This document shows, one piece after another, positions 33,682-42,321 of a DNA stretch of 64,000 nt; the stretch's first letter is position 1; each line of letters starts with the position of its first letter. The notes beneath the pieces were generated by a model. That model had not been told where the DNA came from. It did not search any database and saw nothing but the letters and a program-made list of their open reading frames with translations. Origin of the DNA: CBDIDH01 sp965277595 (lineage in GTDB: Bacteria > Planctomycetota > Planctomycetia > Isosphaerales > Isosphaeraceae). The translations under genes were made by a program, and so were the position numbers. The DNA lies in contig CBDIDH010000002.1 of NCBI GenBank assembly GCA_965277595.1, positions 1,860,001 to 1,924,000 of the forward strand, given 5' to 3'.

Positions 33682-36454
33682 AATCGTCGGTATAAACGTT
33701 GTTCACCGTGTAGGTCACGGTCCGTCCTGAATCCGACTTGGGAAAACTGATCGCGAACGCGCTGAAAAACGGATCTCCTGGACTTCTCGCCGCCAGATCA
33801 TCCGGGGTGATGGGGTAAAAGAGGAGCAGGCCACAACCGGGATCCCGGACGTTCCGCGCGCTCTTGCCGCTCGGATGTTCCGGCTGCTTGTCGTCTTCCT
33901 TCTTCCTCGTGGACTTCTCCCAGACGCCGATCGTCTGCTTCAATGCCTCGTCCATCCGATCGTCATCGAGATCCAGCAACTCGTGCTTCGGATCGATCAG
34001 ATGCCTCTTTCGGAGGGTATAGAATGATGCCCCGGGCGTGAAATCGTCACGATACGTCAGGCCGCCCTGTAGGGTATTCCCGAGGTCGTAACTCTTCTCG
34101 GGGGACTTGGCGTTTCCCTTGTTATTCACCAGGACGACAGTCCATTTCAGGAGTTCTCCCGCCCCGATCTGGGTCTCGATGTATTCGGCCAGGAGATCGG
34201 TCCGGCTCCGGCGGGACTCGGGATGGTTCTCATAGGCGTTGAGGAATGTGACGACTTCCGCTCCCGGTACATCCTGCCATGAAAAATAATCGGGCTTGCC
34301 ACTCAGGGTCTGCTGGGCACCCAGGTGAGCGAAGAAATCCTTGGCAGCCCTGGCATTCTTCTCCATGACGGCCTTCTGACGCGAGAAGACGACCGTCTCG
34401 ACGAGGGAGTCCGCGAAGCTGATCTGCAGCTCGGTGCCCGAACGCATCTTGTTCGCCGCCGTGATCTCCAGCTCGGCAGGGTGCTGGCGCACTCGAAGTC
34501 CGAAATCGGCCGGCGACCCTCCGATCAGGGCCATGTAGTCAAAATCACGTCGCAACTCGACGGTGGCACCCGCGATATACTGATACCACTGCTGGAGTTC
34601 TGCGGTGATGAAGAGGCGGCACGCGTCGAGGTATCCGGGTCGGTACCCGAACCATCGTCCCATCTGCATCAGCGTGTCATACATGTGAGAAGGCCGGAGA
34701 AAATAGCTGACCGTCAAGCCTTCCAGCGTCAGGCCGCGCGAGAGCTTGTCGCCCCCGATGGCGATCAGGTAGCAACCGTTCTTCGCCTCCTTGTAATGGC
34801 GGACGTCTCCCGCCTCGCCATTCATCGTCTCGATCTGGATCCTCGAGGCGGTCGCGGCCAGTCGCTTCCGGACGCAGTCCCACCCGACGTGGGTCAGGAG
34901 CGGGTCGGGCTGGCGTACGGCAATGGTGGCCGATGTCGGGGCATAATCCGTGTTCCAGATATCCTCGAGTTCCTTGATGAGGCTGACGTTGCTCTTGCCC
35001 TCCATACGAAGCGTGCTGCAGATGGCCTCGACCTCGGCTTTCACCTTGGCCTTGAGCAAGGACTGGACGTCCACGAAACGCGTGACGTGGATGAGCATGG
35101 ACTGGTGCTGGTTCTCCTGCCCTCGACAACCTCGAAGCGCGCTCGACAGCAGGAAACAGCGGATCGCCCTCTTCATCGAAGGCGGCAGTTCGAACTTTTC
35201 ATGATTCTTCTTGTGGCCGTGCGGCATGAAGCCTTGGGCCTCGCTCATCTCGACGGTCCGGACGATGGGCAAGCCCTCGCGTTCCTCAAGGCCGGCGCGA
35301 CGGTCCTCGGCGATCCCGAAGACCTCTGCGGGGCCGACATGATTGGAAGGCGCATGCAGGTTGATGATGAAGGCGCTGGGGAAGAGATCCGGCCCGTATT
35401 TCTTGTGATCCAGTCCGTGTGGGATGAAGATGTTCGCGAAGGGCGTGGCTGTGTATCCGACGTAGGCCCGCTTCTTGAATTTCATCAGAAGCGTGCGGAT
35501 CAGGCGATTGATTGTCGTGGGATCACGCTCCGCGGGGTCTTCTCCCGGCTCGGGAAGACTGCTGGTATTCACAGAAGCGTTGTCCGCCTCGTCGTCGATC
35601 ACCAGCACGGAGGCCTCGCCAGTCCGATCCTTCAGCCAGGCGCAGAGATGCTCGAGGACCGACTTGTTCTTCTTCACGACGAAGACGGTGGGGGTAACCC
35701 CTAGCTGATTGATCCCCAGCCCCTCCGCCACCGCCTTCCGGAAATCCCCGGTCGGCTTGCTGCTCGTCAGGGTCATGACCGGAAGATTCTGGTATTCGGC
35801 CTGCGGCAGCAGTCCCACGCCGATGCGCTTGCCGTCATTCTCGTACGAGAGATTTTTCTCGGTGTCGAAGCCCAGAAATCCAACGTCGACTCGATCCTGT
35901 GTCTGGGAGCGGAGGCTGTTGTGCATCCCGGCGAGGATGATGATCGCCGAGTAACCGGCATCGGCCGCCTTGCAGATCAGCCCGTTGTAGTTCGACGTCT
36001 TGCCGGACTGGACGTCCCCGACGACCATGCCGCGCCGATCCCAGGGGCCTGAACGTCTGGGGTCTTCCAGCCGTTCCAGGATCAGGTCCGTACTCTCGTT
36101 CATCCGCTCGATGACCTTGGCCGGAATTCCGTTCTGGTTGCGGAGGTAGTAGCTATATCGATCCCAGAATTTCCACTTGATCTCGCCGCGACGCAGTTGA
36201 AGCCAGGCTTGATGCTCGTCGTCGTCCTTCTTGTCGAGGATGGACGCTTCGCCCATCCGGACATTGACGATGCCTTCGAGCTGCCTGACGAGTTCCTCGC
36301 GATCGACCGCGGCATTCATCACCTTCATGATTTCCACGATCGCCCCCGCAGTCTCGCGGAGCTCGGGCATCGTCGGGGAAGCCTTCCCATGTTGCTGGAG
36401 ATGGAGCAACGCGTAGTTGACGGCATTTCTCAGGTCATCTGCCTCGGCCATCAC
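33653..36454 (-). CDS. Z1-domain SF2 ATPase
   Basis: A 933-residue protein with SF2 helicase-type motifs in order: Walker A GDVQSGKTSN (146-155), Walker B LVIDDEADNAS, motif III GYTATPFANIF, and the C-terminal motifs GGDKLSRGLTLEGL and MQMGRWFGYRPGY. The Z1 domain lies between and after these. Z1 proteins occur with MORC-like ATPases in restriction-modification-like loci. It probably translocates on DNA and drives the nuclease. Start and stop overlap both neighbours. Confidence 0.9.
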   Translation of the reverse strand: MMAEADDLRNAVNYALLHLQQHGKASPTMPELRETAGAIVEIMKVMNAAVDREELVRQLEGIVNVRMGEASILDKKDDDEHQAWLQLRRGEIKWKFWDRYSYYLRNQNGIPAKVIERMNESTDLILERLEDPRRSGPWDRRGMVVGDVQSGKTSNYNGLICKAADAGYSAIIILAGMHNSLRSQTQDRVDVGFLGFDTEKNLSYENDGKRIGVGLLPQAEYQNLPVMTLTSSKPTGDFRKAVAEGLGINQLGVTPTVFVVKKNKSVLEHLCAWLKDRTGEASVLVIDDEADNASVNTSSLPEPGEDPAERDPTTINRLIRTLLMKFKKRAYVGYTATPFANIFIPHGLDHKKYGPDLFPSAFIINLHAPSNHVGPAEVFGIAEDRRAGLEEREGLPIVRTVEMSEAQGFMPHGHKKNHEKFELPPSMKRAIRCFLLSSALRGCRGQENQHQSMLIHVTRFVDVQSLLKAKVKAEVEAICSTLRMEGKSNVSLIKELEDIWNTDYAPTSATIAVRQPDPLLTHVGWDCVRKRLAATASRIQIETMNGEAGDVRHYKEAKNGCYLIAIGGDKLSRGLTLEGLTVSYFLRPSHMYDTLMQMGRWFGYRPGYLDACRLFITAELQQWYQYIAGATVELRRDFDYMALIGGSPADFGLRVRQHPAELEITAANKMRSGTELQISFADSLVETVVFSRQKAVMEKNARAAKDFFAHLGAQQTLSGKPDYFSWQDVPGAEVVTFLNAYENHPESRRSRTDLLAEYIETQIGAGELLKWTVVLVNNKGNAKSPEKSYDLGNTLQGGLTYRDDFTPGASFYTLRKRHLIDPKHELLDLDDDRMDEALKQTIGVWEKSTRKKEDDKQPEHPSGKSARNVRDPGCGLLLFYPITPDDLAARSPGDPFFSAFAISFPKSDSGRTVTYTVNNVYTDDYGGDHEPEA

Positions 36455-37962
36455 AAATCCCCCATCTGTTCACGTTCCTTGAATGCCGCCAGCAATTCCG
36501 GGTAGCGGTGAAAGGGTTCCGTGGCCGCGAGCTGTTCGAAGGCCAGTTCCGGAGAGAGCCCGCTCCCGCAGAGCGACGCATGAAGTGCGCGGAACACGTC
36601 GTGCATCTCTGGAGGGGCTTTCTTCTGCGCCTGGTCTCCGAGCTTTTCCGGATTCTCGGAACCATCGATGAGGATTAGGGGGACCGGGATCGTCTCCTCG
36701 ATCAGCCGTAGGAAATTCGCGACCTCCTGACCGATTCCATGGGCCCTTGCCGTCGAGATGAGTGAGGCGACCCCGGGATGCGAAACATTGAGACGGTAGA
36801 AGATCTTGCTGTGCTTGACCTTCTTCTCCCACATGAACACCTGCTCGGTGTGCTGGCGGGCAATGGTGGCGCCCCTGTGGCGGTAGATCGTCCGTGCGAC
36901 GTCGCGCGCCTTCTTCGCGATGCGGATCAGATCCTCGCGAAGGGCATCGGGCGGGACGGCACGCGATTTCCGGACGTTGATGTCCCAGGCATAATCCAGC
37001 TCGTTCGTGAAATCGAGCTGGATTCGCGCCAGCTTGTTGTGATCCTCCTCGTGGAAGCCGAGGCGTAGCCAACTGCCGGCGACCAGGAGGCGTCGGTTTC
37101 GATAGACGTAGAATCCCTGCTGCTTCGGCCAGTTTCTCGACCCGGCACCACGCCGATGTGCCTCGACGCTCATCTTGCTCACATGCGGGAGCACATAGGG
37201 CTGGACGACGACGGTCTGGCCGGCCAGTTCGAGATGCTCCTCGCCGAGCATCTGGGTGGCCTTCTCGCCCCTCATGAACGGGTCCCACGGCTTGACGGGC
37301 ACCTCGCCGATCAGAATTTCCAGCCTGCCCGGCTCCTCAAGGTAGCGGTGAAACACCATCGCAAGGTGCGATTCCAGCCGTCCCACCTCCAGTTTCAGCC
37401 GGTCGGCGATGTCCGAGTTGCGAGCGTCATGGCCGAGGCGGTCCAGAACCTCCCAGAGGACGACGGTTCCACTTTTTTGCTCGAGTAGCAGCCTCTTGAA
37501 CCGGTCCTCAAGATGCGGCGACATCCCCTTGCGGAGGAGCGCCCATTTCTTCTCCTTCTTGACGAAATCCTTGTCCCAGCAACGGACGAGGACTTTTCCG
37601 CCTGGCCGGCGCGTGTGCACTGTCATCCGCCTGCACTGGGACAGCGACGCCGTCTTCAACCCCAGCCCGAACCGGCCGAGATCATCGGGCGAGCGCGGCT
37701 CCTCGGGGTTGACCGACCCGAAAGTCATCGCGGTGACGAGCGTCTTCTCGTCCATCCCGGAACCGTCGTCCGCGATCGCGATCCAGGACGATGCCCCGTG
37801 TTCGCTGATGACGATCCGGATCGAGGACGCGCCGGCGGAGATGCTGTTGTCGATGATGTCCGCGATCGCGCTTTCCAGGTCGTATCCGGAGGCGCACATC
37901 GAGTTGATGAGGGCGGGCGCGTCGGGCGGGACCTCGTCGTACTCGGGGACGCGGGTCCGCAT
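36451..37962 (-). CDS. MORC-like GHKL ATPase
   Basis: From the ATG at 37962 the product is 503 residues. It has the N-box DIIDNSISAGAS (Asn39), G1 box ADDGSGMD (65-71) and GRFGLGLKTASLSQC (96-110), in the arrangement of MORC/MutL-type ATPases. The longer reading upstream to 38166 has no homology-like start and is rejected. It is the first gene of the four-gene minus-strand operon and its stop overlaps the Z1 start by 4 bases. In the MORC family, ATP-dependent dimerisation clamps DNA; that is the likely role here. Confidence 0.85.
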   Translation of the reverse strand: MRTRVPEYDEVPPDAPALINSMCASGYDLESAIADIIDNSISAGASSIRIVISEHGASSWIAIADDGSGMDEKTLVTAMTFGSVNPEEPRSPDDLGRFGLGLKTASLSQCRRMTVHTRRPGGKVLVRCWDKDFVKKEKKWALLRKGMSPHLEDRFKRLLLEQKSGTVVLWEVLDRLGHDARNSDIADRLKLEVGRLESHLAMVFHRYLEEPGRLEILIGEVPVKPWDPFMRGEKATQMLGEEHLELAGQTVVVQPYVLPHVSKMSVEAHRRGAGSRNWPKQQGFYVYRNRRLLVAGSWLRLGFHEEDHNKLARIQLDFTNELDYAWDINVRKSRAVPPDALREDLIRIAKKARDVARTIYRHRGATIARQHTEQVFMWEKKVKHSKIFYRLNVSHPGVASLISTARAHGIGQEVANFLRLIEETIPVPLILIDGSENPEKLGDQAQKKAPPEMHDVFRALHASLCGSGLSPELAFEQLAATEPFHRYPELLAAFKEREQMGDL

Positions 37963-38349
37963 AGAAAGAAACCCCTGCGAGAGAGCCCGGGCCGCGATCA
38001 CTCTCACCCTCTTTCGAGGATGACCGATGGAGGGACGGAAGCAGCTCGCACCCCGCGATCTGGCGAGGCGGCCACGAGTCCCATCTGGCGAAAAGTCACC
38101 CCTCAATCCCTGCCTGGATTGCCGCTCCCGGCAACTCCCACCAGAAGTCGAGAGAACCTTCGTCAACTCATCGCCGAGTGTCGAATCTTGCGTACTATTT
38201 CACCGCGCAAGCGTGGATGCGCCAAGGGGATACCGCCTGACCTACCCCCGATGCCTCGCCTCGCCCTTGAACACCTCGCGTCCATGCCAGTCGAGATGCT
38301 TCGGTTCCGGCCGCCAGTCAGGGTGCTGGGCTTGTGCCTAAAGTTTGCG
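37963..38349. other. Intergenic region between the MORC-like gene and the Argonaute operon
   Basis: About 390 bases upstream of the MORC-like gene and downstream of the Argonaute stop. An open minus-strand frame continues through part of it but without codon or motif support. It presumably holds the promoter of the four-gene operon; no clear -10/-35 pair was seen. Confidence 0.5.
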
Positions 38350-39798
38350 TCACATGAAGTAGCTGTATCGAGGCTCAAGGTGACCGCCATGGGGGACATA
38401 CTTCAGGATATCCCCGACCTGCTTCGCCGTCCTCAGCGTTATCGGCTCCATGTTGTCGAACTGGCTGCTGTTCCAGTTCATCTTCGTCAGCGCGAGGATC
38501 TCGGCGGCCAAGGCCGCCGGAGTCTGATCGACCCGCTGGCACCGGACCCAAAGCGGTACAGGTATATACATTCCCGGATATGCCGCGAAGAATTCGACGC
38601 TGCCGCGCGTGTAGAGCACTTGCGAATGCTCATCGAGGGAAAGCAACGTCCCCCGCCACGGTGGGTAGATTCCGGCCCGAAATAACCTCGTCGCTGATCC
38701 CTGGATTGTGATGAAGTCCGCCGAATCGATATCCTGCTCATCGACGGCGGCTTGAAAGCCGGAAAGTTCCTCGTCGGTGTACGTCGAACTCTTGTGCACC
38801 ACCACCCGCGCCGGCAACGTCTTATGTTCGCTTCGATATCGCTTGAGCGCATCCGCCAGGAGCATCCTCGCATCTCCCTCATCGAGATGCGGCGCCCTGT
38901 CCACCCTAGAGATGGTCGCCTTCCCGCCGCGAATGATTACCCCGTCGCCCCTTTCGTTGAAGACCTGAGCGGTACTGGTCAGCACGGCCGATCTGTCGAG
39001 ATTCTGATAGAAGCTCACGCCCACGAAGCAGGCCATCGGCTCCGTAGAGTCGCGAACCAGCCGCCAGGGGACGCCTCCAGCTTTGTAGTAGAGTGCGGTA
39101 TGGAAATTCCACGCGCGAGTCGCCTCATCCTGCAAGCCGCGCGGTTTGCGTCTTCTACCCTTGGGCTTCGGGGGCTTGGCGCCATAGGTAGTCGGCCGGA
39201 TGACCTGGATCGGCTTGCGAAGATCCATCGCCTTCGCTTTCAAAAGGTCGTGGAACACCAGCATCGGACCCGACTGTAATGCGATCTCGTCGTCATCCTG
39301 ACCGGCAAGGTCCTCCCCATCATCGATTCGATTCACGAATTCCTGCGGGATCGCGCAAACGATGACATCCGGGTTGTTGTTCTCCGTCAGGTAGCGGGCT
39401 TCCTCCAAAACCGCCTGGACGGCTTCGACGACAAACTGACTGTGGCTAGGAATCAGCGACACGTCCCGGATGGTACGCCGAGGCAGCGCTCGCTGCAACT
39501 GCCCCTCGGTAACGAGTTCGGAGAGAAATCCCAGATCGGCCGTGAAACCCGGAAAGGGAGGGAATAGATTGGGCTGACGGCTGGGCTTGGCACCCACGCC
39601 GTTCCTGCAACGGCTCAGCCATGCCAAAGTCCCTTCGATGGTCTCGGATGAGCCGACGAGGCCGACGCGAATCCGCCTAGGCGCGGTGCCGCGAGTCCGG
39701 TCGAGCGGACCGTGCTCCATAATGCCGAATCTTATGTCGATATGACGCCCGGAACCGCCGAATTCCAAGAGCGGCTCGTCGAGGAAGGTGATGATCAT
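38350..39798 (-). CDS. Short prokaryotic Argonaute (MID-PIWI), catalytically inactive
   Basis: A 482-residue protein with the layout of short pAgos: a MID domain (about 40-215) and a PIWI domain (about 216-482), no N or PAZ domain. Recognition segments are LQDEATRAWNFHTALYYKAG (222-241), CFVGVSFYQNL (257-267), STAQVFNERGDGVIIRGG (275-292) and LTKMNWNSSQFDNMEPITLR (437-456). The first catalytic Asp position is Ser262 and the third is Lys336/Ser337 (VVVHKSS), so the DEDX tetrad is lost and slicing is not expected. It overlaps the APAZ-like gene by 4 bases (ATGA). It likely uses a guide to recognise invader nucleic acid and switch on the effector. Confidence 0.9.
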   Translation of the reverse strand: MIITFLDEPLLEFGGSGRHIDIRFGIMEHGPLDRTRGTAPRRIRVGLVGSSETIEGTLAWLSRCRNGVGAKPSRQPNLFPPFPGFTADLGFLSELVTEGQLQRALPRRTIRDVSLIPSHSQFVVEAVQAVLEEARYLTENNNPDVIVCAIPQEFVNRIDDGEDLAGQDDDEIALQSGPMLVFHDLLKAKAMDLRKPIQVIRPTTYGAKPPKPKGRRRKPRGLQDEATRAWNFHTALYYKAGGVPWRLVRDSTEPMACFVGVSFYQNLDRSAVLTSTAQVFNERGDGVIIRGGKATISRVDRAPHLDEGDARMLLADALKRYRSEHKTLPARVVVHKSSTYTDEELSGFQAAVDEQDIDSADFITIQGSATRLFRAGIYPPWRGTLLSLDEHSQVLYTRGSVEFFAAYPGMYIPVPLWVRCQRVDQTPAALAAEILALTKMNWNSSQFDNMEPITLRTAKQVGDILKYVPHGGHLEPRYSYFM

Positions 39799-40724
39799 TG
39801 TGCGTCCGGACGCTCCCCGCCTTCCGGCGCAGTGCTGTCCTGCGTCGCCCAGGCGACATCGTTGATTTCGCGGTCGATCTGAAAACGCTCCGGCTTTTCA
39901 AGTTGCAGATACGGATAAGGTTGGGAGAAGAGTTGGGATCCTGGAGTCAGGAACTCCCCCCACATGACTACCTGCCCCACTACGGCCGCATTGCGGTCGA
40001 ACCGCTTGATGCCGGCGAGCAGCTCGCCCTGGAGCCGGGACGGCCGGTGCCCGTCGACCGTGTAGACGTAGGTCGGGGTAATCTGTAGGTACCATTCGCG
40101 CCCGTATCGCTGATAGGAGCCGCTGAAGGCCGCATGGCGGAAGTGGGACACCGTTTCCGGGTCGTTCTTCCTGTAATAGACTGCGAAGACGTCGCGGCTC
40201 GCGCTTTGCTGCAAGCTGCGATAGGTCATGCTCCTCGGCTTCAGATCCGTCGTCGCGAGGAAGTAATAACAATCCAGGGCTCTGTTGTAGCCGAGATCAA
40301 GCGACCTTGTGAGCGCGCGCAGGCAATGATTGAGCAGACGGACGAATTCTCGGCGCCGATCCGGATCATCCGACTCCGACCAATCCCTCGTGTCGCACGG
40401 GCGAACTCGGTCGCAGATCGCGGTCCAAGGCGGCTTTCGCAGGTCGCGGAAAGAGACGATTCGTTTCGAAGTGAGGAGCCACTCCGAACCGATCTCCCCG
40501 CCTTCATCTCGTAGCGCAGACCAGACCGTCCCCGCAAAACGATGAGACGTGTTCGCAACGTAGAGGCGATCCGGCAACCTAATCACTCTGAGCAGGTTCG
40601 AGTAGATCCATTCCTTCCGTTCCGAATAGATGACCCGACCTGAAGCAACCACGGAAGTGCTGCTGGGTGCCTGTGTTTCTTGGCCCGTCGCGCTCGGCAC
40701 GGCATCTGGCGACGGGCCATTCAA
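39795..40724 (-). CDS. APAZ-like partner protein of short Argonaute
   Basis: A 309-residue protein encoded immediately before the Argonaute, with 4-base overlaps on both sides. Residues from about 145 onward show the pattern DCYYFLATTDLKPRS, SHFRHAAFSGSYQRYGREWY and LQITPTYVYTVDG, then DRNAAVVGQVVMWGEFL, which resembles the APAZ domains that pair with short pAgos. No effector domain is fused to it; the effector is in the separate upstream gene. The first codon is a TTG, and another start slightly downstream is possible. The match to APAZ is by pattern and context only. Confidence 0.65.
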   Translation of the reverse strand: MNGPSPDAVPSATGQETQAPSSTSVVASGRVIYSERKEWIYSNLLRVIRLPDRLYVANTSHRFAGTVWSALRDEGGEIGSEWLLTSKRIVSFRDLRKPPWTAICDRVRPCDTRDWSESDDPDRRREFVRLLNHCLRALTRSLDLGYNRALDCYYFLATTDLKPRSMTYRSLQQSASRDVFAVYYRKNDPETVSHFRHAAFSGSYQRYGREWYLQITPTYVYTVDGHRPSRLQGELLAGIKRFDRNAAVVGQVVMWGEFLTPGSQLFSQPYPYLQLEKPERFQIDREINDVAWATQDSTAPEGGERPDAQ

Positions 40725-41557
40725 GGGTGCGACTGCACCCCTGATTCTTCTCTTTTCAGGGTGGCGTATTTCAATGATTGCACGAGAAAATCAGCGGCGT
40801 TCTTCGCCGCTTTCTTCTGTCGCGGTTTCTTGTTGACATCCTTGTTGCCGTCCGCCCAATCGCAGATCGCCTTGATCACGATCCAGTCGACCTTGTGGTC
40901 GGCGCTGGCGACGTAGAGCCCGGCTCCTTCCATCTCTCCGCCCACGGCCTCGGACTGTAACACCAGGAGTTGATCGCGGTAGTCCTTGTTGTCGATCAGT
41001 TTCTCGCCACTCAGGATCAGGCCGGGACGAACCCTGGATCCCTTCCATTTGACCTGATTAAAAGCGTCGAAATGATTGATCAATCGCGAGGTCGCATGGG
41101 CCTTGTCGCCTCGGAGGACGATTTCAGTCCCGGCCCGTTGCAAGTCGTAGAGCTGGATCTGCCTCGACAGCAGGATATCACCAATGGACTGGTCATTCTC
41201 GCTGACGCCGAAAGCGATGCCTATTGCGATGACCGCCCCGGGATCCAAGGCGCGGATCGCTTTGTCCACCGCCTGCTGCATGGCGCCCGGGCCGCCCGAC
41301 CCCATTTCCGAGATGGCATGATAAACCGTCGTGCCGTTGATCGTGCCGAGGTTGTGATACAGACGCCCCTCGAGCGGCACGGGCACTCCTTCGGCCCCCG
41401 TAGCCTCAAGGAAGGCGTCATGGACGGCTTTGGTTTCGTGTTCGTTGACCGTCACCAGGACGAGGTCGGGACGAGGCCTCGCGCCATCGGAGGTTTTTGG
41501 GTTGCGTGAGTGTGATTGGTCGAGAGCTTGCCGCCCCCCTTCGACTCTTCTCGGCAT
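40721..41557 (-). CDS. PNP-fold nucleosidase effector (predicted (d)ATP nucleosidase)
   Basis: From the ATG at 41557 the product is 278 residues of the PNP_UDP/MTA nucleosidase superfamily. It begins PDLVLVTVNEHETKAV (residues 30-45), then AIGIAFGV near residue 115, GGEMEGAGLY (Glu208, Glu210) and AICDWADGNKD (Asp233), which are the substrate-binding and catalytic positions of the fold. ATP nucleosidases of this superfamily serve as effectors in CBASS, Argonaute and NLR-like defence systems (Rousset and colleagues, 2023, from memory), where they remove adenine from ATP and dATP. It is the first gene of the operon; a good ribosome binding site stands before 41557, whereas the longer reading from TTG 41605 lacks one. 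Confidence 0.85.
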   Translation of the reverse strand: MPRRVEGGRQALDQSHSRNPKTSDGARPRPDLVLVTVNEHETKAVHDAFLEATGAEGVPVPLEGRLYHNLGTINGTTVYHAISEMGSGGPGAMQQAVDKAIRALDPGAVIAIGIAFGVSENDQSIGDILLSRQIQLYDLQRAGTEIVLRGDKAHATSRLINHFDAFNQVKWKGSRVRPGLILSGEKLIDNKDYRDQLLVLQSEAVGGEMEGAGLYVASADHKVDWIVIKAICDWADGNKDVNKKPRQKKAAKNAADFLVQSLKYATLKREESGVQSHP

Positions 41558-41566
41558 CTGGAGGCG

Positions 41567-41574
41567 CCTCCCTT
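41567..41574 (-). promoter_or_regulatory. Ribosome binding site that fixes the nucleosidase start
   Basis: AAGGGAGG on the minus strand, 9 bases before ATG 41557. It favours this start over the upstream TTG at 41605. Confidence 0.7.
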
Positions 41575-41639
41575 CACGAAACGATTCGACGATGGCCCTT
41601 GGCAACAGGCTGGGGATCGAGCAGTGTTTCTACTGATCT

Positions 41640-41645
41640 ATCATA
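41640..41645 (-). promoter_or_regulatory. Possible -10 element of the Argonaute operon
   Basis: TATGAT on the minus strand, about 83 bases upstream of the nucleosidase ATG. The -35 region (TGCCAA) is poor, so the call is weak. Confidence 0.3.
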
Positions 41646-42072
41646 CACCAAGCCGTCGTGCTTGGCAGCGCCTCGCCGTCCGAGTTCCCCGCGCTGAAGT
41701 CGGAGCTGCGGAACTAGGGAGGTGATGGGGGCGCCGCCCCGATGCAGGCCGAGATCGGGTGTCTGGTCGCAGACCGGCGCAACGGACGGATCGTTGGTCT
41801 TGGGATAGGCGACGGAGAGCGCAGCGGGGTAAGTAGGCAGAAACCCTGGCACACCTTCCGCGTTTCTTCTGCTAAGACGGGCTGTTTCGGTCAAACATTT
41901 GTTGAACGACCTGCTGTCTCCCTGCCTGATCGGGCACTGCCGGGCACACTTCAGGCACACCGACTGGAAACGCGACTCCAATCTTGCTAGAATGTGACCT
42001 GTTGAAGCGAAGGCCCGCGAAACGCCGTAAACCCAAGGCCGCAACGCGAGTCCAGCCTCACAGCAGCATGTA
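41646..42072. other. Intergenic between the Argonaute operon and tRNA-Leu
   Basis: No ORF with support. The stretch could hold the junction of the island with the chromosome, given the tRNA-Leu gene that follows. No obvious direct repeat of the tRNA 3' end was seen within the window. Confidence 0.4.
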
Positions 42073-42155
42073 GCCGAAGTGGCGGAATGGCAGACGCGCC
42101 GGACTCAAAATCCGGTGGGGTAACACCCGTGTGGGTTCAAGTCCCACCTTCGGTA
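42073..42155 (+). tRNA. tRNA-Leu(CAA)
   Basis: An 83-base class II tRNA. Acceptor GCCGAAG/CTTCGGT, D-arm with GCGGAATGGCAGACGCG, anticodon stem CCGGA/TCCGG with loop CTCAAAA (anticodon CAA), a long variable arm (TGGGGTAACACCCG) and a T-arm GTGGG/CCCAC with canonical TTCAAGT loop. CCA is not encoded, unlike the three phage-side tRNAs, which fits a host tRNA. Confidence 0.95.
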
Positions 42156-42321
42156 TTTTAGACTTACGTCGATTCTGGGGGAGAGGGTCGGGAATCGTCT
42201 CCCCACTTTCTCCCCAACTCCTGGGACGGCCTCCTTGCCCGTCCGCATTCGAGCCGATCGGGTCGATGACCGAGCGTGCCGGGGCTACAGGGTCGGAGCA
42301 CCATGAGGACACTCTGATCTG

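Noticed and set aside
36451..38166. Longer start for the MORC-like ATPase
   Set aside because: The extra 68 residues look like intergenic translation and lie before the usual start of the GHKL fold.
41558..41605. TTG start at 41605 for the nucleosidase
   Set aside because: A good ribosome binding site stands at 41567-41574 for ATG 41557; the TTG has none.
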